Shown here piece after piece: positions 41,394 to 47,730 of a DNA stretch of 47,730 nucleotides (position 1 is its first letter; the number at the start of each line of letters is the position of its first letter). Both the position numbers and the translations under genes were made by a program. The notes below the pieces were generated by a model that searched no databases, was not told the DNA's origin, and saw only the letters and a program-made list of their open reading frames with translations. Source of the DNA: a virus. The stretch covers positions 1 through 47,730 of IMG/VR virus record IMGVR_UViG_3300032046_000043. One strand, given 5' to 3'.

Positions 41394-42295
41394 TCAAGAT
41401 ATTATCTGCCGCATACCACATGAATATAGGTGATCGTAAATCTGCAAGATTGTTAAAGGGATATATAGACACTATTAACAATCATGAGTCAATTTTGTAT
41501 GGATATGACGGGACCTGTCTATCAAGCAGGGAAGAGGTGGAAAAGTTTTGTGCTGATACAGACGCTATTATAATTGGCGCTGGTGGTATTTTTCATAACG
41601 CTAACTATAATCAAGTTTTTTATTTTACTGATCCAGAGTTGTATAAATATATTCCCTGCTCTTTAATAATCATGGCAACGGGATTTAATCAGGATTATGA
41701 TAGTGTAGGATTTAGTGATCATCAAGAAGAGATATTGCAAGCTGAGTTAGGACGAGCAGACTTGATAGGTATGAGAACGGAAAATGATAGATATCTAGCA
41801 ATATCTTACGGCGCGGATAAGTCTAAGACCTTTGTTTGTCCTGATCCTTTGCTTTTTATAGGTTATAATTCTGGAATCTTTGATAAAATTGTAGCGTCTC
41901 TTTGGGTAGATGACTGGAAAGAGTCTATAAAAAGAAACTTATCTGGATATGATTTTGTATTTATTAATCATGAAGATACTACATTTAGGTTTAGTCAGTA
42001 CGCTGAATGTGATTTTGTTATAACTAATAGATTTCATGGGCAGTTATTATCCTTTGCTTATAATAAACCATGTTTTAGTATAGAGTCTAATATCAAACAT
42101 AGATTTGCCAGAGAGTTTTTATATACAACAAATTTGCAACATTGGACTGAAGATGATAGCGATTTTCTATCTAGCTTCCAGAGATTTTTAATAGATAAAG
42201 AAAATATGAGATATTATATACACGGAAGATTAGTTGAGTTAAAAAATATATTCGGCAGTTTTTTATTGAAAATTGAGAAGGTATTAAATGACTAA
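41390..42295 (+). CDS. Polysaccharide pyruvyl transferase
   Basis: 301 residues, overlapping the acetyltransferase by 4 bases. NIGDRKSARLLKGYI (about 11-25), IIIGAGGIFHN (about 62-72), GMRTENDRYL (about 126-135), CPDPLLF (about 149-155) and ITNRFHGQLLSFAYNKPCFSI (about 206-226) are the motif series of PS_pyruv_trans proteins such as CsaB. They attach pyruvate ketals from phosphoenolpyruvate to glycans, giving negative charge, and in Gram-positives create anchoring sites for surface-layer proteins. Last enzyme of the cassette. Confidence 0.85.
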   Translation: MIKILSAAYHMNIGDRKSARLLKGYIDTINNHESILYGYDGTCLSSREEVEKFCADTDAIIIGAGGIFHNANYNQVFYFTDPELYKYIPCSLIIMATGFNQDYDSVGFSDHQEEILQAELGRADLIGMRTENDRYLAISYGADKSKTFVCPDPLLFIGYNSGIFDKIVASLWVDDWKESIKRNLSGYDFVFINHEDTTFRFSQYAECDFVITNRFHGQLLSFAYNKPCFSIESNIKHRFAREFLYTTNLQHWTEDDSDFLSSFQRFLIDKENMRYYIHGRLVELKNIFGSFLLKIEKVLND

Positions 42296-42449
42296 ACTTT
42301 GGGAACTAGTCCAGATTTATAGAAATAAAATAGCCTACATAGTCGGGTTTAGTTATCCGTCTATCATATCTATTTATGACTATGTGTTGAAATATGTTAA
42401 GATCGCAGGATTTAAGAGAAAACCTAGGACTAAAACGAGTTTCGGGTAG
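42288..42449 (+). CDS. Small basic protein, 53 aa
   Basis: ATG overlaps the pyruvyltransferase stop by 8 bases (coupled). Aromatic residues in the middle (AYIVGFSYPSIISIYDYVLKY) and a basic end (FKRKPRTKTSFG). It could peripherally bind membranes, perhaps tethering the glycan enzymes. Its stop lies 7 bases before the pseudoknot RNA. Confidence 0.5.
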   Translation: MTKLWELVQIYRNKIAYIVGFSYPSIISIYDYVLKYVKIAGFKRKPRTKTSFG

Positions 42450-42455
42450 AAGATC

Positions 42456-42531
42456 CTGTCGGATAGTGGTAGAGTTGCAAGCTACCACGAAAAGTAAATT
42501 CCTTATTACCTTCCGACAGTTTTATAAGGAA
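42456..42531 (+). ncRNA. Predicted RNA pseudoknot upstream of HNH gene
   Basis: Three perfect helices interlock. CTGTCGGA (42456-42463) pairs with TCCGACAG (42512-42519); a 7-bp hairpin GTGGTAG/CTACCAC (42466-42472, 42482-42488) lies inside; TTCCTTAT (42499-42506) pairs with ATAAGGAA (42524-42531), crossing the first helix. This is an H-type pseudoknot with an inserted hairpin, 10 bases before the GGAG of the HNH gene. It may be a regulatory RNA, a ribozyme-like element or an insertion-site remnant. Confidence 0.6.
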
Positions 42532-42551
42532 CTAATTAAAGGAGATTGGCG

Positions 42552-42982
42552 ATGACAACAGAAGAAAAATTTTGGCGCAAGGTTGATATTAAAGAGGAGA
42601 ACGAGTGCTGGGAGTGGACTGCGAGTAAAGACAGAAAGGGATACGGAGCTTTTGGTTTAGATCTGCGGATATTAAGGGCGCATAGGGTTGCGTATGAATT
42701 AACCTATGGACATATACCAAATGGGTTGTGTGTATTGCATAGGTGCGATAATAGGGGTTGTGTGAATCCGCATCATCTTTTTTGGGAACACAGAAGGATA
42801 ATATTAGAGATATGGTTATAAAAGGCAGACATAATTTAGCAAAATTAACAAAAGAAGATGTTATAATAATTCAGGATATGTATAGTTGCGGTATGACTCA
42901 AAAAGAGATCGGTAGAGCCTTTGGAGTATCGCATGTCGCTATTTCGTTATCGCTAAATCGGATTACATGGAATTATGAATAG
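42552..42982 (+). pseudogene. HNH homing endonuclease, interrupted by a 1-base frameshift
   Basis: ATG at 42552 behind AAAGGAG. Residues 1-77 contain AHRVAYELTYGHIPNGLC and LHRCDNRGCVNPHHLF, the HNH/zinc core. The frame then ends early (stop at 42821). In the -1 frame the family text continues directly: LGTQKDNIRDMVIKGRHN, then a helix-turn-helix (MTQKEIGRAFGVSHVAISL), to 42982. The switch falls on six T and G (42778-42784), so a programmed -1 frameshift would restore a 143-residue enzyme; a T-run deletion is the alternative. Confidence 0.75.
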
Positions 42983-43012
42983 TTTTATTAATAATAAAAG
43001 AAGGTGATTATC

Positions 43013-43711
43013 ATGCTAACCCATCAGATCGTAGATCGTGTTCAATCATTAATAGAAGATAGTGCTTATTGGACTTCTGCCCGTATTAAGACTCTAATTA
43101 ATATGTGCAAGGATAATATTTCAGAACACTTTGGAGTTCTTTGTTCTGGTTTTAACGAGTTTGATTCTGTTGTAGGGCAACAGTCTTATATGATACCTAT
43201 GGATTTTGTTAAATTGGAGTTGTTGTTTTGGAATAGCGGCGAGAAGTTGACTCCTGCTAATTATTCTGACCCTAAGAAAATAGCAGATCTGACGTCTGAT
43301 TTGGATGAGACTGGAGTTCCAGAATACTGGTATCTTTGGGGTAAATATGACGTTCCAGAGTTATGGATCTATCCAACATTTGCGTCTATTTATACAGTTC
43401 AGATGTGGTACTGGAGAACTATACCTGACATAGTTAATGATAATGACGAACCTATACTACCTAGGGGGTGGCACAATGACATAGCCGAGTATTGTAGAAG
43501 GCAAATCTGGCTGGAGGACGAGACCAGACAATACTCCCAGCAGATGTTTGATATTTGGTGGGAGTCTAGACTACTTAAAATGCAGATGGCGCAAGATTCT
43601 CAAATACCAAACGCAGAGATGTTTTCGTTTGGCAACTTTGACGATCTAATGCCCGGTGTCGGCGAAGGGATTGGTATTAGAATTAATACTAACGATGGTG
43701 TGATATGGTAG
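43013..43711 (+). CDS. Podoviral tail adaptor (head-tail connector)
   Basis: 232 residues from the ATG at 43013, placed 5 bases after AAGGTGA; an upstream GTG at 43004 lies inside that site. SLIEDSAYWTSARIKTLIN at the start, then FDSVVGQQSYMIPMDFVKLE and PEYWYLWGKYDVPELWIYPTF, resembles the phage adaptor family (P22 gp4, T7 gp11-like), which seals the portal and binds the nozzle. Confidence 0.7.
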   Translation: MLTHQIVDRVQSLIEDSAYWTSARIKTLINMCKDNISEHFGVLCSGFNEFDSVVGQQSYMIPMDFVKLELLFWNSGEKLTPANYSDPKKIADLTSDLDETGVPEYWYLWGKYDVPELWIYPTFASIYTVQMWYWRTIPDIVNDNDEPILPRGWHNDIAEYCRRQIWLEDETRQYSQQMFDIWWESRLLKMQMAQDSQIPNAEMFSFGNFDDLMPGVGEGIGIRINTNDGVIW

Positions 43712-43986
43712 AGTGTGTGCCTGTTGATAATAAGTTTATTAAGTGTGATTATGGGAAACTAAAAGATGTTGTCGGCATGATGTCTGATATACTTCCGAGT
43801 AATGTAATTCAAGACGTTAAAAACGATTACGTAGAGTTTAGGTTTAGTCCTCCGACTCCAAAACTTAATATGCAGATAGTGTCTGCTTTGATATTTTATG
43901 GGTTTACTCATATAGAGGCTTGCGTTGGGTGTATTAGGGCGTTTTTTGATGATGAGCAGTCTCTTCTAATCTGGCGGTATAATTAG
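43705..43986 (+). CDS. Hypothetical tail-region protein, 93 aa
   Basis: Starts inside the end of the adaptor gene (coupled). Alpha/beta, with CVGCIRAFF near the end. No family recognised; between adaptor and nozzle genes, so a minor tail component is likely. Confidence 0.55.
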   Translation: MVECVPVDNKFIKCDYGKLKDVVGMMSDILPSNVIQDVKNDYVEFRFSPPTPKLNMQIVSALIFYGFTHIEACVGCIRAFFDDEQSLLIWRYN

Positions 43987-44001
43987 TGTCGGGAGCGTTA
44001 A

Positions 44002-45825
44002 ATGAACTGGAAAGAGTTAAAACCATTTAATAAAGGTATGGTAACTAATAGCCAAGTCGGGATAGGGCAGGAAGCTATTGAGACTATTAGAGATGCTCAT
44101 AATATCAGACTGCGATCTGGAAATATTGTGGCTCGTGAGGGGTGGGTAACTCTCTGTGATTTTAATTTATGCGTGGGTATATCTGGCAAAACTATACATT
44201 CTTTGGGTGAGTATAAGAGAGAGTCTTATGATCCAGCTACAGAGATTTCTACTATATGGAAGGCTATTGTTTTTTCTACTGGAAACGCTTTGTGGTACGC
44301 TAGACCAGAGGACTCAACGCAGATTGCTGTAAAGATAGATGACTCCACTTTTACTAATTGGACTTTTAAGTATGTTAATTTATATGATCATCTGTGGCTA
44401 TTTAATAAAGTAGATCCTGTTTATATATGGGATGGTAGTAGTGTTAAATTAGCGGGAATACCTGCTCCGCAGAAAACGTTTCCTTTGTGTGCTGTAAATA
44501 ATCCTGGCGGTGGTTTATTTATTAGATATAAATTTGCATACTATTCTCAAGGTATTCCATATAATAAAGAGAGTGAGGTTACGGAGGCGTATACTCTATC
44601 TGGATGCGGCGGTGCAGTGCCTGGAGTTGTTACTATAAATAATAATGTAGACTGCTCCCCTGAGCTTGGAGAGACTATAGACGCACAGGTTACTCACATT
44701 AGAATATATAGAACTATATACTGGGATCCTGCTACAGACGAGACTCCTACTGGTTTTTATTTATTAGCTGAGTGGATCTTGGCGGATGCTATAGCCGCTA
44801 GTTATATATATAATGACATTGTTAGTACTGATGTGAGTCTAGGTACCCCGTTTGATGACATTGGAAAAGGCGTTCCTCCTGTATCCAGATATGCCTTATG
44901 GCACGATAGTAGATTATTCTTGGCTGGTGATCCGCAGAACCCATCTCTTATATATTATAGCGAAGCTGGTAAGCCCTGGTACTTCCCAACGCTGAATTAT
45001 GATGAAGTTAATAGAGATGATGGTGCTATTATAACTGGTATAGGAGCGATAGGCCCTACTAGGTATATCTTTAAGAACACTGTTATCTATGAATGGACTG
45101 GTAACCCAGAAACAGCAACGCCAATTCGGCAGGTTGAGAGACCAGACTCTACTATGAATATGAATAGAGTCGCTGTCGGCTGTCACTATCCTAATACACT
45201 GGTTGGATGGAAAAACTCTTTAATATTCAGAGCGCAAGATGGTGATGTTTATATGATAACCCCTGATAGGTTGGTAAATCTGAGTCAATACTATCAGGGT
45301 ACTAGAGGTTTAATAAGTGATTGTTGGGCATATATAAAAAACGACTACTACTATATAGGAGATACAGTTGAAACGTTTGTATGTTACCTACCTACGGGAG
45401 CTTGGGAATCTAATGATAGTATTGGTCTTACTGGCATCTTGGTTAGGGACGATAATAGCGTCATTGAGCCTAGGGCTGATACTCTTCGTCTTTTATTGTC
45501 TGGGACAACTGATGATGGGACACCGTTCCCTAAAATAGTTCAGACTCGTTATACCAAACTTATTACTAGCGATAGTGATATAGCCATTATAAGGGGTGTT
45601 ATGGTTCAGTGTTCTGTTAGAGTTGCTTTTACGGTTACTATATATAATGAGAAAGGTGGGTTTGTTACTGGGGTCATAGCCGCAACAGATAGAAAATATA
45701 CAGTTCCGCATAGTACTCCTCTAAGAGGTAAGTTTGCTAGTATTAGAATCGCTTGGTTCGGCGACACCGAGATATACTCTATTAGTGTTGGATATATGAG
45801 GAGGATAGACCATGTTACGCAGTAG
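44002..45825 (+). CDS. Podoviral tail nozzle protein
   Basis: 607 residues. The start MNWKELKPFNKGMVTNSQVGIGQEA with IRDAHNIRLRSGNIVAREGW resembles nozzle/stabilisation proteins (P22 gp10, T7 gp12 type), which begin with a strand arrangement around ARNxxxxxG-x-xxxRxG. The remainder is beta-rich (propeller-like), with LFLAGDPQNPSLIYYSEAGKPWYFP, frequent in this family. It forms the short tail tube tip. Confidence 0.78.
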   Translation: MNWKELKPFNKGMVTNSQVGIGQEAIETIRDAHNIRLRSGNIVAREGWVTLCDFNLCVGISGKTIHSLGEYKRESYDPATEISTIWKAIVFSTGNALWYARPEDSTQIAVKIDDSTFTNWTFKYVNLYDHLWLFNKVDPVYIWDGSSVKLAGIPAPQKTFPLCAVNNPGGGLFIRYKFAYYSQGIPYNKESEVTEAYTLSGCGGAVPGVVTINNNVDCSPELGETIDAQVTHIRIYRTIYWDPATDETPTGFYLLAEWILADAIAASYIYNDIVSTDVSLGTPFDDIGKGVPPVSRYALWHDSRLFLAGDPQNPSLIYYSEAGKPWYFPTLNYDEVNRDDGAIITGIGAIGPTRYIFKNTVIYEWTGNPETATPIRQVERPDSTMNMNRVAVGCHYPNTLVGWKNSLIFRAQDGDVYMITPDRLVNLSQYYQGTRGLISDCWAYIKNDYYYIGDTVETFVCYLPTGAWESNDSIGLTGILVRDDNSVIEPRADTLRLLLSGTTDDGTPFPKIVQTRYTKLITSDSDIAIIRGVMVQCSVRVAFTVTIYNEKGGFVTGVIAATDRKYTVPHSTPLRGKFASIRIAWFGDTEIYSISVGYMRRIDHVTQ

Positions 45826-45842
45826 GAGGATAGACCATGTTA
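45799..45842 (+). repeat. Duplicated 19-bp ribosome-site segment
   Basis: AGGAGGATAGACCATGTTA occurs at 45799-45817 and 45824-45842, 25 bp apart. The first lies in the nozzle gene end; the second provides the ribosome site and ATG of the next gene. A recent small duplication probably created the downstream start. Confidence 0.85.
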
Positions 45843-46043
45843 GCCCCTAATTTAAGACCGAGAAAAGTTCCAACTGGAAAAGAGCAGATGAGTTTGAAAA
45901 AGGTGCAGTGGGTAAGAATAAGACGGGGACCGTTGGATACTGGCGGAGACCCTTATAAGGATACACAAATGACTAAATCGCAGTCCGAAGGGATGACTAG
46001 AGCGAAACAAGGAGATATAAGATGGATATTAGAGAATACCTAG
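45837..46043 (+). CDS. Small basic protein, 68 aa
   Basis: ATG behind AGGAGGATAGACC. Lys/Arg rich with MTKSQSEGMTRAKQGD. The end overlaps the next gene by 22 bases. No family recognised. Confidence 0.5.
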   Translation: MLAPNLRPRKVPTGKEQMSLKKVQWVRIRRGPLDTGGDPYKDTQMTKSQSEGMTRAKQGDIRWILENT

Positions 46044-46561
46044 ACGAGCCAGATAAAAGATATATGGGTATGATTAAGGATATACGAGATAAGTTTGATC
46101 TAAAAGGCAAGATTGGTCTATTAATCTTTGATAAAGATCCTCGTATATATGAAGATGCAAAACTAAAACAAGATCCTGTTGATATAAGTAACACTATCAC
46201 GGTTCTTGGTGATGAGATGGTTGCCGATAAGATGTCAGGAGGGTCGCCAACTCTACCAACTCACATGGCGGCTGGAACAGGGACTCCATCGCCAAATTCT
46301 TCTGCAGCCACAACTCTTGGGACAGAACTTGTTAGAGTTGCACTAGACTCTACAGCGCAAGGAACTGGTGCAAATGATAATGATGTTATATGGACATGCA
46401 CGTTCGGCCCTGCTGTGGGAACCGGCGCGTGGACAGAGGCTGGTATTTTCAATGCTGGATCCAACGGTGTTATGTTCTGCTTTACAACGTTCCTAGTTGT
46501 CAATAAAGCCGCTGGAGATACTATTGTAATAATCTGGACACTAACCTGTGGAGCTAGTTAA
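46022..46561 (+). CDS. Fibre-like virion protein, paralogue B
   Basis: 179 residues behind AAGGAG. A helical N-terminus (REYLDEPDKRYMGMIKDIRDKF) precedes the shared domain: MAAGTGTPSPNSSAATTLGTELVRV, then AWTEAGIFNA, VMFCFTTFLVVNKAAGDT. This links it to the proteins at 35964 and 46564. Probably a tail or head fibre base. Confidence 0.6.
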   Translation: MDIREYLDEPDKRYMGMIKDIRDKFDLKGKIGLLIFDKDPRIYEDAKLKQDPVDISNTITVLGDEMVADKMSGGSPTLPTHMAAGTGTPSPNSSAATTLGTELVRVALDSTAQGTGANDNDVIWTCTFGPAVGTGAWTEAGIFNAGSNGVMFCFTTFLVVNKAAGDTIVIIWTLTCGAS

Positions 46562-46563
46562 TT

Positions 46564-47037
46564 ATGCAACTACATGATAGTTTTGATATAGTAGGTATAT
46601 TGAATATAAAACTAATAAATGAGTACGGGATCATCTTACTTGATAAGAATATTCCAAACCAAATATGTGATGGCGCCTGCGATCTTATTGCGTTCTGGGA
46701 TGCCAATAGTGGATGGGAATTTACTTCGTTTAGTTATGTCGGAATAGGAACTCTTAGTGGGGGTAAAACTCAAACATCTACTCATTTAGAGAATCAGGCG
46801 GCTAGAAAACTATGTGATACTATTGCGCAGGGATCTGCGGCTAACAGCAACGTTGTAACTAAGATAGCGGCTTTTGGTGCTTCTTATGGCGCTATAGCCA
46901 TTAGGGAAGCAGGTATGTTTAATCATATATCCGCAGGCGCTATGTTCGCATATCAAGACTTTGCAGTTGTTAATAAGGCGGCTAGTGATATATTTCAAGT
47001 TACATGGACTGTTAGATACGGGCCTGTGCAGAGTTAG
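46564..47037 (+). CDS. Fibre-like virion protein, paralogue C
   Basis: 157 residues, start 3 bases after the previous stop. SYVGIGTLSGGKTQTSTHLENQ, AIREAGMFNH and AMFAYQDFAVVNKAASD mirror paralogue B, so the two adjacent genes are a tandem duplication that has diverged. Beta-rich fold; fibre or collar role inferred. Confidence 0.6.
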   Translation: MQLHDSFDIVGILNIKLINEYGIILLDKNIPNQICDGACDLIAFWDANSGWEFTSFSYVGIGTLSGGKTQTSTHLENQAARKLCDTIAQGSAANSNVVTKIAAFGASYGAIAIREAGMFNHISAGAMFAYQDFAVVNKAASDIFQVTWTVRYGPVQS

Positions 47038-47045
47038 GAGATACC

Positions 47046-47123
47046 ATGCAAAGAGAAGTCTGGGTAAAACATAATCCTAATGAGGATATGCCTATATTTT
47101 GGGATTATCAGGATTATATATAA
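47046..47123 (+). CDS. 25-aa peptide before the tail fibre
   Basis: ATG with TAGGAG 6-10 bases upstream encodes MQREVWVKHNPNEDMPIFWD followed by five residues. The site and spacing are good, but nothing else supports it. Confidence 0.35.
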   Translation: MQREVWVKHNPNEDMPIFWDYQDYI

Positions 47124-47210
47124 TTCCCGTTCCACCCTTACTTATACCTATTCTTTCCATCTACAGGAAGTCCGTAACTGCTATAATTACTTAACAGAGC
47201 GAGGAATGTT

Positions 47211-47730
47211 ATGGGAGGGTCTATTGGCTCTGCATTATTATTTGACAGTCTCCTTACAGGAGACTGGATAGGTAGCGATACATCAACTGATGGGCAGGTT
47301 ATATGCGTCTGCCATTACTATTCACAAAATGTTTTTATATCAACAGATGGCGGTGCGACATGGACGGCAAAACGACCTGCTGGTAATACATACCTACAGA
47401 GGTGGCGTGGATGTAGTGTATCGGCAGATGGGTCGGTAATATTTGTATGTTGCGCCACGGGAAGTGGCGGCGTTGGCGGCGTTTACAGATCAATAGATAC
47501 AGGTGCGACATGGAGTGATGTTTCTCCTGTTGGAAGTGTGATTTATAAACAGGTTGCTTGCAGTAAAACAGATGGGTCTAAAGTAATTGTTACTGTATAT
47601 GGAGGTCATGTATATACATCTATCAATACTGGAACTAATTGGACAGAAAGAAATCCCACCGGTAGCACTTCCCATTCCTATTGGCAAGGCTGTGCCATTA
47701 GTGATGATGGGGCATTTTCTATTGTAGGTG
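47211..47730 (+). CDS. Asp-box tail fibre, N-terminal part (continues at base 1)
   Basis: This is the 5' end of the fibre gene that crosses the window joint. The ATG at 47211 follows a GAGG at 47201-47204. Removing the 127-base overlap (47211-47603 then 1-2178) gives an 856-residue protein. This part holds the first Asp boxes (S-x-D-x-G-x-T-W), STDGGATW at residues 44-51 and SIDTGATW at 94-101, then SINTGTNW at 137-144. Asp boxes mark blades of sialidase-like beta-propellers. In a phage tail operon this suggests a glycan-binding or glycan-cleaving receptor-recognition domain. Sialidase catalytic residues cannot be assigned by eye, so enzymatic activity is open. Confidence 0.85.
   Translation, partial: MGGSIGSALLFDSLLTGDWIGSDTSTDGQVICVCHYYSQNVFISTDGGATWTAKRPAGNTYLQRWRGCSVSADGSVIFVCCATGSGGVGGVYRSIDTGATWSDVSPVGSVIYKQVACSKTDGSKVIVTVYGGHVYTSINTGTNWTERNPTGSTSHSYWQGCAISDDGAFSIVG
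47604..47730. repeat. Terminal direct repeat, right copy (circular closure)
   Basis: This is the exact second copy of bases 1-127. Removing one copy leaves a circle of 47,603 bp. Confidence 0.95.

Noticed and set aside
36410-42295. Cassette as host chromosomal DNA carried over
   Set aside because: Genes overlap or abut in phage style, share the AT-rich ATA/AGA codon use of the virion genes, and are flanked on both sides by phage structural genes within a closed circle.
42456-42531. HDV-like self-cleaving ribozyme
   Set aside because: The helix order (outer stem, hairpin, crossing stem) lacks the nested P1-P2-P3-P4 order of HDV-like ribozymes. Left as an unclassified pseudoknot.
47080-47271. 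63-aa frame before the tail fibre
   Set aside because: Overlaps the fibre start in another frame, with no ribosome site; the fibre ATG at 47211 has a better site and conserved Asp-box repeats.

Overview
The window is one complete, circularly closed genome of a podovirus-like tailed phage. Its last 127 bases (47604-47730) repeat its first 127 exactly, and a tail-fibre gene reads through that joint without interruption, so the unique genome is 47,603 bp. Signs of a bacterial host are four promoters of the TTGACA-N17-TATAAT type, strong GGAGG ribosome binding sites and intrinsic terminators. The AT-rich codons (many ATA, AGA and AGG) and the strong purine-rich ribosome sites suggest a low-GC, possibly Gram-positive (Bacillota-like) host, but the sequence does not fix the host. 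I see no tRNA or rRNA gene.

There are two transcription arms. The rightward (plus) arm starts at a perfect sigma70 promoter (27164-27192), runs to the window end and continues from base 1 to 9447. It carries packaging (possible small terminase, large terminase, portal), scaffold and major capsid protein, candidate lysis-membrane proteins, further head/fibre proteins, an eight-gene glycan cassette (36410-42295), a frameshifted HNH endonuclease behind a predicted RNA pseudoknot, the podoviral tail adaptor and nozzle, three related fibre-like proteins, an 856-residue Asp-box tail fibre, and three large internal (ejection) proteins. The leftward (minus) arm runs from about 23.6 kb to 9448 and carries DNA metabolism: a SNF2-like helicase, a HAD phosphatase, a probable ssDNA-binding protein, a Dam methylase, an archaeo-eukaryotic primase (PriS-like), a PriL-like/MCM helicase fusion, a radical-SAM-like protein, a PD-(D/E)XK nuclease and many small unknown proteins. 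The arms converge at 9447/9448, where the two stop codons abut as TGATCA.

Between the arms (23.4-27.3 kb) lies a control region. It has a 5-copy 34/35-bp palindromic array just downstream of the main leftward promoter, a monocistronic 300-residue protein with its own promoter and terminator, about 0.8 kb of non-coding DNA rich in short direct and inverted repeats (candidate origin), a small operon of a ParB-like protein plus two zinc ribbons and an unknown protein, and a 4-copy 42-bp array between two divergent promoters.

No DNA polymerase, integrase or endolysin is recognisable. Replication probably combines phage initiation factors (primase, MCM, SNF2 helicase) with the host polymerase. 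The two most unusual parts are the glycan cassette (two GT9-like and one GT-A-like glycosyltransferases, three methyltransferases, an acetyltransferase and a pyruvyltransferase) embedded in the virion operon, and the archaeal-style replication core beside an iteron/ParB-like control region.
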